From assembly GCA_041672955.1 (NCBI GenBank), contig JBAYYP010000003.1:15618-79617 (forward strand): DNA of 64,000 nucleotides, in the 5' to 3' direction. This DNA is from Marinarcus sp041672955 (lineage in GTDB: Bacteria > Campylobacterota > Campylobacteria > Campylobacterales > Arcobacteraceae). The notes beneath the pieces are model-generated. The model saw nothing but the letters and a program-made list of their open reading frames with translations, had not been told where the DNA came from and searched no databases. Made by a program: the position numbers and the translations under genes. The first letter of the stretch is position 1. The number at the start of each line of letters is the position of its first letter. Shown one piece after another: positions 46,640-56,067 of this stretch.

Positions 46640-46885
46640 CTAAAGTTCTCTATCTTCTATCTCCTTAAGTTGTTCAATCATACAAGTTTTTAAATTCTCA
46701 AAAGCAATAAGCTTTATCGTGTCTCTTTCATTAAAAGCAATATCAATATCCTCTTCTATCTCCGCTAACTCTTTTGTAATTATTTTTTTCATCTCTTCAT
46801 CGGGTTTTTTTACATAACTAGCTTCAAGAACATCAATTAAGTTTTGTAAGGTATTTAAGTTTACCGTGTAATTTTTATTTTCCAT
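46640..46885 (-). CDS. Small acidic helical protein of unknown function
   Basis: An 81-residue, mostly helical and Glu/Lys-rich protein (KKPDEEMKKIITKELAEIEE). I start it at ATG 46885 (MENKNYTVNL), because AGGAGA lies just upstream; an ATG six codons earlier lacks a site. It overlaps the upstream 78-residue gene by 11 bp. It is last in the minus-strand island operon. An antitoxin or coiled-coil adaptor role is possible but unproven. Confidence 0.55.
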   Translation of the reverse strand: MENKNYTVNLNTLQNLIDVLEASYVKKPDEEMKKIITKELAEIEEDIDIAFNERDTIKLIAFENLKTCMIEQLKEIEDREL

Positions 46886-47111
46886 AAACTCTCCTAAAGG
46901 CATCTTCTAAATTTTCAAGTGTAGGCTTTCTTCCTAAAGGAACAGTGCTATTTGTTGCACATCTTGAGGTTACACACATATATTGAAGTGCATACCCAGC
47001 AATTGGGTCATGAGTTAGAGTAAACTCTATTCCTTGTATTGTAGAGGATAAAAAACCTAAGCTGTTTTCTGTAAAGCCAATAAGCTCTAAATATTCATTT
47101 ATCTCTTGCAT
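46875..47111 (-). CDS. Small protein of unknown function
   Basis: A 78-residue protein (MQEINEYLELIGFTENSLGF) with two cysteines in CVTSRCATNS and the C-terminal GRKPTLENLEDAFRRVYGK. No family is recognised. It lies 40 bp downstream of the FtsZ C-half gene and overlaps the next gene by 11 bp, so it belongs to the same operon as the ATPase and methylase-like genes. Confidence 0.5.
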   Translation of the reverse strand: MQEINEYLELIGFTENSLGFLSSTIQGIEFTLTHDPIAGYALQYMCVTSRCATNSTVPLGRKPTLENLEDAFRRVYGK

Positions 47112-47150
47112 TTTGTTTCTTTTTGTTTTATTTATTACTTTTATAGGTAG

Positions 47151-47738
47151 CTACTTTTTTAGACAAAATAAACTACTTTCTAATTTTTTAATATAATCAG
47201 ACAGTTTTTCATTTTTAATTACAAGTTGTTCTATCTCATCTCTTAAATAAGAGGTCTCTTTATGATTATATTGTTCTAGAAATTTCTCAATATATGAGAA
47301 ATTACTTATATCACTGTTATTATTATGTAAGAAATTCAATAATTGAGTATCTTCACTTTGGGCAATTACTTCATTTGATAAGCCACTAATAACGATAGAT
47401 AACTTCAAGCTATTTTTTTCTATTAAGTCATTTGCTTTTGTTGCAAAATTTATCTCCGTATCTTTATTGACCAAACGATTAATCGAACCCATTAAATCTT
47501 TAACAATAAAAAGACTTACATTTGTATGAATATCAAATATAACAAGAACGCCTTTTGCAAATTTTAGTTTATTTCTAAGTGGTATAAATATATTTCTTGA
47601 AATTTCATGAACTTTATATACCTTTGTAAATCCAGTAATATTTCCTTCCATTTCTAAAATCATTTTTGTATCGACAAAGTCCATTGCCAATTGCATCTCT
47701 TTTAAGATATCTGTTTCAATTTTGCTTCTATTACTCAT
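47151..47738 (-). CDS. Stand-alone FtsZ C-terminal half (T7 loop plus FtsZ_C-like domain)
   Basis: A 195-residue protein that aligns with the second half of FtsZ. AMDFVDTKMILEMEG corresponds to the T7 synergy loop NvDFADVxTVMxExG, the segment that completes the GTPase site of the next subunit. RNKLKFAKGVLVIF and LFIVKDLMGSI, then INFATKAND and LKLSIVISGL, follow the FtsZ_C strand order. The GTP-binding half is absent. The last 40 residues form a coiled coil. I prefer ATG 47738 (AGAGAG upstream) to the ATG at 47756, which abuts the ATPase stop codon. The complementary N-half is at 58008. Confidence 0.75.
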   Translation of the reverse strand: MSNRSKIETDILKEMQLAMDFVDTKMILEMEGNITGFTKVYKVHEISRNIFIPLRNKLKFAKGVLVIFDIHTNVSLFIVKDLMGSINRLVNKDTEINFATKANDLIEKNSLKLSIVISGLSNEVIAQSEDTQLLNFLHNNNSDISNFSYIEKFLEQYNHKETSYLRDEIEQLVIKNEKLSDYIKKLESSLFCLKK

Positions 47739-47756
47739 TTTTAACTCTCTTAGCAT

Positions 47757-49193
47757 TTAGCTAATGTTTCTAAAAACATTGTTATTTGGTCTTCTATTAT
47801 GTATAAAAGATTTTCTTGTAGGTATTTCTTTAGGCATTGATAAATAATCAACTACAATTCTTTGTTCATCAATAGTTTCAATAACTATTTTATACTCTTC
47901 GAGTAATTTATTATCGGTAACAAACATATACGCTTGAGGGCTTTCATAATCAGCAACACGCAATAGATTATTTATCTGTAAATATTTATATTCAACTTTA
48001 ATTAACTCTTTTTTATCAATAAATATAGGCTTTGCAAAATAACTTCTGTTATTTGCTAAATTAATATATTCAAACTCTTTTAGCTGCTCATTATCATTGG
48101 TATTAAAGCTATATCGTGAGATGATATTTGTGTATAACTCTTGATATTGATTTTCCCCTAATTTATTCTTTAAAAGTATCTCATCTTGTGTTGCAAACAG
48201 ATATTCAAAATTACTCTCTCTACAAACATCAACTTGAGGTAAATACTCAGAGTTTAAGACTTTTTGGGCTTCATCAATTACAATACAAACAGGTTTCATC
48301 TCAAAATAGCTGGCTTTTTGAAGTCTTGTATAAATAGCTGTATTAATGGCATTTAATACACTTTCACTTAAATTTGATACATCAATGATGATAATTTTTC
48401 CTGCTCTTAACTCTTTAATAATATCTAAGTCACTCTCATTCAAATATGCTTTTGTAGCTATTTGATTTAAAATAGTACTTAAATGATTTACAATGCCATT
48501 TTTACCGAAATCATCCTCTATTTTTGTTTTTTCATAAAGTTTTAAAGTAGCCAATGTTTTTCCAATATTATTTAACAAATCATTAAAAATATGTTCTCTT
48601 TTTCTAAAAAACTTATCTTTTGGTCTTGGCATTTTTTTAACATATTCTAAACTGCTTACCATATTTTCATAGAAAGATTTTATAGCTTCAACATTTGCCA
48701 CACAAGAGTATAAACTTGCATAGCTAATATTTTTATGTATAGATGGAATATTAAATCCAGAGTGATACTTATTTACTATTTCCTTTAAAAGATTGAAATT
48801 TTTATGAATAGTAAAAACATTTTCCATCAATGATTTAGCAGAATTTTCCCAGTAATCACCAACTCCTTTTGACTTAACAACTAAGGGGATTTGACTTGAA
48901 GATAAGTAATCACATAGATTTATATTTTTACCCCATGGTTTACCTATTTCAATAACCTCATGCAATTTGTCATGTTTATTTGCAAGATATTTTGCTTGAA
49001 GGTGTAAGTTGCCTTTAAAATCATAGATTAAAACACCATAGTCTGATTTAATTCTCTCTTCTATATTTGGTAAAACAGAACATGAAGTTTTTCCGCTTCC
49101 TGTTCTTCCAAACACTATTCCACTGGTAAACTTTTTAGGTAAAACCATGCTTTGTATATTTCTTTCAGTTGTAGTATTAAATCCCATTGCCAT
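47757..49193 (-). CDS. VirD4/TraG-like P-loop ATPase
   Basis: A 478-residue ATPase of the type IV coupling protein/HerA class. Walker A is VFGRTGSGKTSCSVLPNIEE (about residues 28-47), followed by GVLIYDFKGNLH. Walker B is VCIVIDEAQKVLNSEYL (about 300), followed by FATQDEILL. It lacks the N-terminal membrane helices of conjugative VirD4, and no relaxase or secretion genes are nearby, which argues against conjugation. AAGGAG precedes the ATG. It lies between the methylase-specificity fusion and the FtsZ C-half, with a tight junction to the latter. Confidence 0.75.
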   Translation of the reverse strand: MAMGFNTTTERNIQSMVLPKKFTSGIVFGRTGSGKTSCSVLPNIEERIKSDYGVLIYDFKGNLHLQAKYLANKHDKLHEVIEIGKPWGKNINLCDYLSSSQIPLVVKSKGVGDYWENSAKSLMENVFTIHKNFNLLKEIVNKYHSGFNIPSIHKNISYASLYSCVANVEAIKSFYENMVSSLEYVKKMPRPKDKFFRKREHIFNDLLNNIGKTLATLKLYEKTKIEDDFGKNGIVNHLSTILNQIATKAYLNESDLDIIKELRAGKIIIIDVSNLSESVLNAINTAIYTRLQKASYFEMKPVCIVIDEAQKVLNSEYLPQVDVCRESNFEYLFATQDEILLKNKLGENQYQELYTNIISRYSFNTNDNEQLKEFEYINLANNRSYFAKPIFIDKKELIKVEYKYLQINNLLRVADYESPQAYMFVTDNKLLEEYKIVIETIDEQRIVVDYLSMPKEIPTRKSFIHNRRPNNNVFRNIS

Positions 49194-49225
49194 TGCTTGC
49201 TCCTTGATGTTTTATTTAGTCTTAT

Positions 49226-50968
49226 TTATTCGTTTATTTGTACTTTAAAAAAAGTGTTATGAAGTACATCTATTTTTTTATTAAGCTCTTTAATTTGGTT
49301 ATCAAGCTCTTGCTCTTTATTGAAATTATCTATTAATTGCTTTTGTTGTGAATTTGTTAAAACAGGAATAGATAGCTGCTTAATATCAGAGGGTGAAATT
49401 TGTGGCATAGAAGCTCCACTTACAAGTGAAAACAGAATGTTTTGAGTGAGTTTTGATTTTAAAAACATATACAAAGCAATGGCATTATCTTTTTTATTCG
49501 AGCTTTTAATTCTAATAACTTGTATAGCTTGTGAAGCAACCATAACATGCGTAGTTTCACCTACAATAGCAACTTTACCAATAACCCCTTTAGAACTCAA
49601 TAACACATCAAAGGGTTCTAATTTGTAGGTTTGTAGTTTTTTATCTTGTGAGCCAATCTCTTTTATTTTTCCACAAGCATAGGTAAATCCAGCAGAAGAA
49701 AAATCATAAGGTGAAATCTCATAGATTTTAATTCCTGTTTGTTCATCTTTAAACAGTTGTGATCTTCTTGCATCTGCTATATCTTCTAATGCTATTAACT
49801 TAAACTGTTTAAGATATTGTTGTCGTTGTTGTTGCTCTTTAGGATTAACATATCTGTCAATAGATAAAGAGTAATTATTTTTAATAATATCCTCTTTTTT
49901 TACAAGAGAAGAAATGCCATCTAGTTCTTTAGTGTTGATGTAAATATCTACTATTTCCTCAAGATTTTTAAGAACAAATTTTTTACCCTCTCTTGTTATA
50001 AATTGTTCATCTTTTAGATTTAAAAAATAGACTCTATCATCTGATTTTTCTTTATTTAATACAAACAGCGTAGTTTCAATTGAAGTTGCCATAAATAAAT
50101 TAGGTGGAAGTTGAATAATAGCTTGTATATAGTTTTTTTCACACAAGTATTTTCTAAACTCCTCTTCAAAGTTTCCTCTGTATGTAAAACCAACTGAAGT
50201 TAAAACAACAGCAGTAGATTTTGTTTGAGCTAAAATATGTTCAAAGTGAGCAATATCAAGCACTCTTCCTTTTTGATACTCAAATCTATTATATATATCT
50301 TTAGAAGCATCTATATTCCCTAATACTCTTAAAGGAGGTGCGGAGAATACTTGTGTAAACTGCTTTAAAATATGAGGAGCATCTTCTTTTAGAAAGGTTG
50401 GCTTCTCAAGGGCGTTTGTCATAGAAAACTCTATATTAGCATTTTCAATAATATTTAATAAGTGGGAAACTAAAGAGGATTTATACAAAGGAAAGTCTGC
50501 GTATATCTTTTTACTAGTAAATTCGCAATAAGCAAACCCATTTGTAAAAGGGATATAAATCTCATTACACTCAGGTGCATTACTATTTAAAATTTCTAAT
50601 CCTAGTTTTGCTATTTGGGGAGATACACAAAAGTCATGATTTCTTTGATTATAAAAGACTTCATTGATTTTAGGCAAACTATTATTCACAACTATTGTAA
50701 ACAAAGCAATAAGTTCTTTATTACTAAACATTTTAGCATCAAGAGAAAAAGTACTAAATAGTTTTATCTTTTTAGATAAGGAATCAAAAGTTTTTACCAA
50801 CTTAACTGCTTCTATTTTATTATTGTAAAAAGTTGTAAAAGACAATTCCCGTTCAATCTCTTTTCTTGAAAGTATCTGCCATGCTTTTAATACATATAAT
50901 AACTCCAAGGCTTCTTGTTTAAAATTAAAATCTTTAAGTTGATTTTCGAGTTGATTTATACTTAACAC
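49226..50968 (-). CDS. Type I methylase-specificity fusion with degenerate catalytic motifs
   Basis: A 580-residue protein. Residues about 1-385 resemble HsdM (helical N-terminus, then VVLTSVGFTYRGNFEEEFRK and IIQLPPNLFMATSIETTLFV). The rest is one HsdS-like target-recognition unit (TGIKIYEISPYDFSS, SKGVIGKVAIVGE, PQISPSDIKQLSIPVL) ending in a coiled coil. The NPPF/Y motif reads SAPPL, and the SAM-binding glycine motif is not visible, so methylation looks lost. No HsdR is present. I choose GTG 50968 with AGGAG upstream. It probably acts as a DNA-recognition module for the ATPase downstream. Confidence 0.72.
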   Translation of the reverse strand: MLSINQLENQLKDFNFKQEALELLYVLKAWQILSRKEIERELSFTTFYNNKIEAVKLVKTFDSLSKKIKLFSTFSLDAKMFSNKELIALFTIVVNNSLPKINEVFYNQRNHDFCVSPQIAKLGLEILNSNAPECNEIYIPFTNGFAYCEFTSKKIYADFPLYKSSLVSHLLNIIENANIEFSMTNALEKPTFLKEDAPHILKQFTQVFSAPPLRVLGNIDASKDIYNRFEYQKGRVLDIAHFEHILAQTKSTAVVLTSVGFTYRGNFEEEFRKYLCEKNYIQAIIQLPPNLFMATSIETTLFVLNKEKSDDRVYFLNLKDEQFITREGKKFVLKNLEEIVDIYINTKELDGISSLVKKEDIIKNNYSLSIDRYVNPKEQQQRQQYLKQFKLIALEDIADARRSQLFKDEQTGIKIYEISPYDFSSAGFTYACGKIKEIGSQDKKLQTYKLEPFDVLLSSKGVIGKVAIVGETTHVMVASQAIQVIRIKSSNKKDNAIALYMFLKSKLTQNILFSLVSGASMPQISPSDIKQLSIPVLTNSQQKQLIDNFNKEQELDNQIKELNKKIDVLHNTFFKVQINE

Positions 50969-51274
50969 AGTAACTCCTATTTTTTTATATGTTGAAATTA
51001 TAACTAGTAATTTAATACAAGTCAATAGTTTGAAAGAAACTAAACTTGAATGCCTTACAAAGTTAATCGATTACAAATAGTAAAACCCCTATTTTAAGGA
51101 GTTTTATTAAGTTTTAAAATATTTGAATTTTTTATGAAGTTTATTATTTCTTAGGTTTTATATTTTGGTTTTGGGTGATATTATTAATAAAAGTAGTCAA
51201 ATACTTTCAAGTTCTTGCTCAAATTTACGACTATGTATGAAATTTAAATATTGTAAATCTATCTTATTTCATAT

Positions 51275-51280
51275 ATAATC
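51275..51280 (+). promoter_or_regulatory. Probable -10 element for the WYL-RNase H-helicase operon
   Basis: TATAAT in CATATATAATC lies 22 bp upstream of the ATG at 51303 and is followed by AAAAGGA. The 334-bp gap from 50969 to 51302 separates the two divergent gene sets and probably holds both promoters; no other structure was seen. Confidence 0.45.
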
Positions 51281-51302
51281 AGAGTAACAAAAAGGACTTT
51301 AT

Positions 51303-52208
51303 ATGAATTCATCATTGCGTATATTAAGTATTTATTTAATGTTTCAAAAAGGATTGAATCTATCTACAAAGGAGTTGGCGGATAAATATAGTACTACAAC
51401 AAGAACTATATTAAGAGATATAAAAACAATCAACTCTTTACAAGAAACAAAAGTAATTTATAACCGTATTACAAATTTATGGGTTTTAGAAGATTATATT
51501 AAATTAGATTATCTAAGTGATGAAGAGATATCATTAATTGAGGCTTTATCTTCAAAGTCAACTGAAATGGGTGAAGACTTTCATAACCAAACTTCTAAAT
51601 TATTTAAAAAATTTAAAAGAAATCTTCATAATTGTATTTATGAGAACATTGATACTGAAGATATAACAAATATTAAAAGAGATTTAGTGGTTGTTGAATA
51701 TTGTGTTTATAATAAAACAAAAATAGAATTAATCTATCAAAATAAACAAAGAGTTGTAGAGCCTCTAAAGTTAGCCAATTATGATGGCTATTGGTATTTA
51801 TTAGTGAATGATTTAACTAATAATAGAGTAAAAACATTTTATTTTAAAGATATAAAAGAGCTAAAACCTCTAAAAGACTTTTTTACCATTAAAATCGAAA
51901 ATATAGAAGATAGGATGAAAAATGCAATTAATGCTTATTTTACTCTCGATGTTAAACCTTATGAAGTAAAACTTTTCATAACAAGCCAAAAGGCTAATAT
52001 TTTTAAAAGGAAACCTATATCCCCATCTCAACTTATATTAAAGGAGTATTCTGATGGCTCTTTTGACTTTAGTATTTGGATAACACATGATATGGAGATA
52101 ATTCCAACTATTCAAAAGTTTTTACCATATTTAAAAATACTAAGTGATGACATACATGGCAAACGCATATATAATCAAATTATTGAAAATATAAATAAAT
52201 TCAAATAA
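51303..52208 (+). CDS. WYL-domain transcriptional regulator
   Basis: A 301-residue regulator. The N-terminal helix-turn-helix includes LSTKELADKYSTTTRTILRDI (residues about 20-40, split here for description), of the HTH_11/DeoR type. The WYL domain follows with VEPLKLANYDGYWYLLVND (about 155-173) and the C-terminal extension WITHDMEIIP. WYL proteins sense nucleic-acid or nucleotide ligands and often control phage-defence operons (BrxR/CapW type). It is first in the operon and faces away from the methylase-like set, so it could repress both directions. Confidence 0.85.
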   Translation: MNSSLRILSIYLMFQKGLNLSTKELADKYSTTTRTILRDIKTINSLQETKVIYNRITNLWVLEDYIKLDYLSDEEISLIEALSSKSTEMGEDFHNQTSKLFKKFKRNLHNCIYENIDTEDITNIKRDLVVVEYCVYNKTKIELIYQNKQRVVEPLKLANYDGYWYLLVNDLTNNRVKTFYFKDIKELKPLKDFFTIKIENIEDRMKNAINAYFTLDVKPYEVKLFITSQKANIFKRKPISPSQLILKEYSDGSFDFSIWITHDMEIIPTIQKFLPYLKILSDDIHGKRIYNQIIENINKFK

Positions 52209-52269
52209 GCCATCAAACGACACATTATGTCTTTTGATTAATATATAATATTTGGCATGAGGAGTTTTC

Positions 52270-52668
52270 ATGTCAAAAATTAAAAGAAGAATGCTGTATG
52301 TTGATGCAACAGGATATAAAGACAATACTGAATTTAAAATATCTCTTTATGATCCAGAAATTAATCTTACTAATATATTAGCACTAAAAGATATCTCAAC
52401 ATCAAATGAAGCAGAAAAATATGCAATTCTTTATGGAATTCTTTACAGTGTAAAAAGTAACTTAAAAAGTGTACACATCTTATGTGATAATCAAAATGCT
52501 ACTGAATCAAAAGAACTACGAGAATTAGCTGCTTATGCATCAATTAGAATTTTGTGGATACCAAGAGAGCTAAATACAATTGCCGATAAAATTGCAAAAT
52601 TAGAGCCAACTGTTAAAGAAAAAGAGTGGTATTTGTTACATTTTATATATAAAAACTTAAGGGTATAA
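52270..52668 (+). CDS. Stand-alone RNase HI-like protein
   Basis: A 132-residue RNase H-fold protein. The four catalytic acids can be placed in order: Asp in MLYVDATGYKDN (near residue 13), Glu in TSNEAEKYAILYGIL (near 58), Asp in HILCDNQNATESK (near 78) and Asp in RELNTIADKIAKLE (near 108). This is the type I D-E-D-D pattern of enzymes that cut the RNA strand of RNA:DNA hybrids. It is directly followed, with no gap, by the helicase-nuclease gene. That an RNase H sits inside this operon suggests processing of R-loops or guide-target hybrids. Confidence 0.75.
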   Translation: MSKIKRRMLYVDATGYKDNTEFKISLYDPEINLTNILALKDISTSNEAEKYAILYGILYSVKSNLKSVHILCDNQNATESKELRELAAYASIRILWIPRELNTIADKIAKLEPTVKEKEWYLLHFIYKNLRV

Positions 52669-55600
52669 ATGGAAAATAAATATCCTACAACTGAGTATAT
52701 AAAAGAATTATATAAAAAATACTTGCCGATATATGATGGAGAAAGAAAGAGCGGATTATTTTTATTGCCAGCTCAAACAGGAAGTGGAAAGACTCATGCA
52801 ACAGCTTTTGTAATTGCAGATGTTCTAAGAAACTATAAAGATAAAAATATTATTTATCTTATTAATACCAAAAGTAATAGAAGTAACATTAAAGAAGATA
52901 TTTTAAAACTATCAATTGATGAATTAGAAAAAGAAGCATTTAATAACGATATCCTAGAACTCAAATCTAATGAAGATAATTTATTTGATTTTTTTACGAA
53001 TGAAGCTTTTAAAGAGTTAAGACATCTGAATGAAATAGATGAATATATAGCTTTAAAAAAAAAGATAACTTCCTTACAAGAAATAAAAAAAACTAATGTT
53101 GAAATATATGAGATTTACAAAAAAGAAGATACTGATCTAAAAAATAAGATATCACAACTTTATAAAGATGATGAAATTTCGATTGAATTGCTGGAAGAAA
53201 TTAAAAAGATATATCCAACTGTCGGTTTGAATAATAGAGTTATAATCACTACTTCGCATAAGTTTGTTGAACAGACTTTTACCCTACCTACAAGAAAATA
53301 TCTTTTTGAAATGTATGACACAAAAAATACTCTAATTTTTATTGATGAGTTTGATACACAAAAAGGCGTAATACTTGATAGTTTTATCAAAAAATCTGTT
53401 GAAAAATCTCTTGATAACTTTGAACTTTTAAAAATTATTCATGAAAGACTACATGAACATCTAATAAGAGATTATAGTAAATATGAAGAGTTATTGGCGT
53501 TAAAAAATGAGATTAAATTTTTTTATGAAGAGAATAATTTTGCCAATAGATTTAAGTATGACAGTGATGAAAAACAATACTTTTTAAGAGATACGGCATC
53601 TATAACAATAAATACATCTGCAAAAAAGCACATTATAAAAAAAGGGAACAATTTAGCTACTAACTTTATAATACAAAGTGATGAAGTAGATTATAAGGGC
53701 AGTTTTGAAGAACTGTTTGATAAATCTGATAAATTGGTTAATAGATTTTTAGGACTTATAAAACAATCTGCTTATGAGATTGCTGCTACAAAAGGTGAAG
53801 ATATATCGGACATTATTTATACTTTCTTATCTGAATTTATTGCTTCAAAGGATACGCAAGATATTACAATAGTTAACAGAATTTTAAGGGAACAAAATAA
53901 AAAAATAGATAAAAAATATTTTCAAAGTGATATTAGTAAGGCATATACGGGATTATACTCTTTGCTTACGATTATAAATGACTCTAAACACAAGACTACA
54001 AGTAGATTTGGAAACTACACATTAGAAAACACCCCAGAAGCTTTTTTAAATTTTTTAACAGATAAATTTTTTGTAATAGGTATCTCTGCAACAGCTACTA
54101 TTAAAACAAAAATAGACAACTTTGATTTGGAGCATTTAGAAGATAAAATTATCTATTTAACTAAAAAAGAGATTGAAAAACTCAATCAACTGTTTTTAGA
54201 ATATAAAGTAAAAAATAGAAAATCTGTTATAAAGTTTATGGATAACTCAATTCATAAAAGAAAAATTGATATAAAACATTACATTGATTCATTGGATTTG
54301 TTTCCCAAAGACGATAATATATTTGACTATTTTTGGAATAAATTAAATTTTGAAGACAATAATAAAGCTTATAACTTATCAAAATATATTGATCTACTTT
54401 TAGTGTATAAAGAGTTTATAATCTCAGAAACTATTCATAAGCTTTTATACTTAAATACATTTAGTTTTGAAAAAAAATATAATCTTGAATTACTATATAA
54501 GATGATAGCACTTATGATAAGGCACAACTATTCAAACCTCTCTTCTTGCATGCAAAAGAGATTTAAAGGTGTATGTGATTGGGATTTAAACGATATAAAT
54601 TTATTAATGGTTAAAAGCTCCATTTTTATGATTCATTTTACAAACGCTAATGATGATAAGAAAAAATGGAAAGAGTCTCTGTATTATGATAGTAAAGTTT
54701 TCTTAGTATCAAACTTTGCTTACATGTCTAAAGGGCAAAATATACAATATGATTATAATGATGGGAAAATTGGTTCAATTACTAAAGAAAAAGATTTTGA
54801 TGCCATATATATAGGCGAAATAACCAACAGACTCCCATCAAAATTAGACAATGAGAAAAAAGAACACCAACTGCTTAGATTGCTCTATAGCTTAACTGTT
54901 TTAAAAAATAATGGTGATATATCTAAAAAAGAAAAATATGTTTTTTTAAAAGCTGTTTTATCAGGAAGTAAATACGCAGAAAACCCATATAAGGAAACTG
55001 AAGATTATATTAATAGTTGTATGATACTTATAATACAAAGCATAGGAAGACTACATAGGACAGATTTTCCAAGTGATATTTATATTCTCTTTCATGACAC
55101 TAATAAAAAAATACTTCAAAGATTTAACCCTGAAAATCAATCGTTACTTCCTTCTGTAATTGAGAGTATGCTCATAGCAAAAGAAGAAATATCTGAAGAA
55201 AATGCGTCAAAAAATCATATAACTAATGAAACGAAAAACAAAAATATCAAGGATAATTTATCTTATATTTTAGAAATATTTAACAATAAGAATTCTTCTA
55301 AATCGAAATATAACGAAGCTATTGAGGATTGGGAAAAGGAGAGGGTGTTGTTACTTACAAATCCTTCAAAAGAAAAACTTTATTCAAAAGACCATAAATA
55401 TATGACTATGCCTTTAAAGCAATATTGGTATAAGCAAAAGAATGATTATGAAACCATTGAGATAAGCCATGAATATAAGAAAGGATATACAGAAGTATCT
55501 TATGAAGCAACAAGACTCGACAAGCTATATAAAATAAAAGAGCTACAAGAGTGCTTTTCAAAATACAACATAGCAAAATCATTTGAATATGAGAATATTT

Positions 55601-56067
55601 TAATTCCCATAGTATTTAACAATTTTTACAAAGGTGCAATTGGTGAAATATTTGGTAAATATATATTAGAAAAATATGCAAATATTAAACTTTTTGAACT
55701 TTGTTATGAATCGCAAGCTCAATATGAAACCTTTGATTTTACAAATGAAGACGAGAGTGTATATTTTGATTTTAAATATTTTAGCACCTATACGGCTTCA
55801 TCTATTATATTGCCTGTTGAACTAGCCGATGTTATTAAAGCAAAATTAAGTGGGGAAAATCTTCATAATAAAAAGGTATTCATCATTAATCTTTTTGATG
55901 ATGACACAGAGCAAAGCCACTTAACAAGGTCAAGTAAGATTGAAATTATTGATAATATTTATTTTATTCCTTGGCTTATTAATTTAGATAAGGAATTAAA
56001 CCCGCAAATTGATACAAAAATGATTGTAAAAATAGGAGAGATTTATGCTAAATGTGCAAACAAATAA
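52669..56067 (+). CDS. SF2 helicase fused to PD-(D/E)XK-type nuclease
   Basis: An 1132-residue two-part enzyme. The helicase motifs are Walker A LPAQTGSGKTHATAF (about residues 29-43), motif II LIFIDEFDTQKG (about 223), motif III-like GISATATIK (about 472) and motif VI IIQSIGRLHRTDFPSD (about 792). Long helical inserts and the lack of a four-cysteine cluster separate it from classical DinG. The last 150 residues look like a nuclease: GAIGEIFGKYILEK, then YETFDFTNED and YFDFKYF, giving E-D-DxK. The frame overlaps the next gene by 23 bp. It is likely to be a DNA-degrading effector. Confidence 0.72.
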   Translation: MENKYPTTEYIKELYKKYLPIYDGERKSGLFLLPAQTGSGKTHATAFVIADVLRNYKDKNIIYLINTKSNRSNIKEDILKLSIDELEKEAFNNDILELKSNEDNLFDFFTNEAFKELRHLNEIDEYIALKKKITSLQEIKKTNVEIYEIYKKEDTDLKNKISQLYKDDEISIELLEEIKKIYPTVGLNNRVIITTSHKFVEQTFTLPTRKYLFEMYDTKNTLIFIDEFDTQKGVILDSFIKKSVEKSLDNFELLKIIHERLHEHLIRDYSKYEELLALKNEIKFFYEENNFANRFKYDSDEKQYFLRDTASITINTSAKKHIIKKGNNLATNFIIQSDEVDYKGSFEELFDKSDKLVNRFLGLIKQSAYEIAATKGEDISDIIYTFLSEFIASKDTQDITIVNRILREQNKKIDKKYFQSDISKAYTGLYSLLTIINDSKHKTTSRFGNYTLENTPEAFLNFLTDKFFVIGISATATIKTKIDNFDLEHLEDKIIYLTKKEIEKLNQLFLEYKVKNRKSVIKFMDNSIHKRKIDIKHYIDSLDLFPKDDNIFDYFWNKLNFEDNNKAYNLSKYIDLLLVYKEFIISETIHKLLYLNTFSFEKKYNLELLYKMIALMIRHNYSNLSSCMQKRFKGVCDWDLNDINLLMVKSSIFMIHFTNANDDKKKWKESLYYDSKVFLVSNFAYMSKGQNIQYDYNDGKIGSITKEKDFDAIYIGEITNRLPSKLDNEKKEHQLLRLLYSLTVLKNNGDISKKEKYVFLKAVLSGSKYAENPYKETEDYINSCMILIIQSIGRLHRTDFPSDIYILFHDTNKKILQRFNPENQSLLPSVIESMLIAKEEISEENASKNHITNETKNKNIKDNLSYILEIFNNKNSSKSKYNEAIEDWEKERVLLLTNPSKEKLYSKDHKYMTMPLKQYWYKQKNDYETIEISHEYKKGYTEVSYEATRLDKLYKIKELQECFSKYNIAKSFEYENILIPIVFNNFYKGAIGEIFGKYILEKYANIKLFELCYESQAQYETFDFTNEDESVYFDFKYFSTYTASSIILPVELADVIKAKLSGENLHNKKVFIINLFDDDTEQSHLTRSSKIEIIDNIYFIPWLINLDKELNPQIDTKMIVKIGEIYAKCANK

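Noticed and set aside
47757..49193. Idea that the VirD4-like ATPase means a conjugative element
   Set aside because: No relaxase, oriT-like repeat or type IV secretion gene was seen, and the protein lacks N-terminal membrane helices.
52669..56067. Cas3 or CRISPR-associated helicase
   Set aside because: No HD nuclease motif, no other cas gene and no repeat-spacer array occur in the window.
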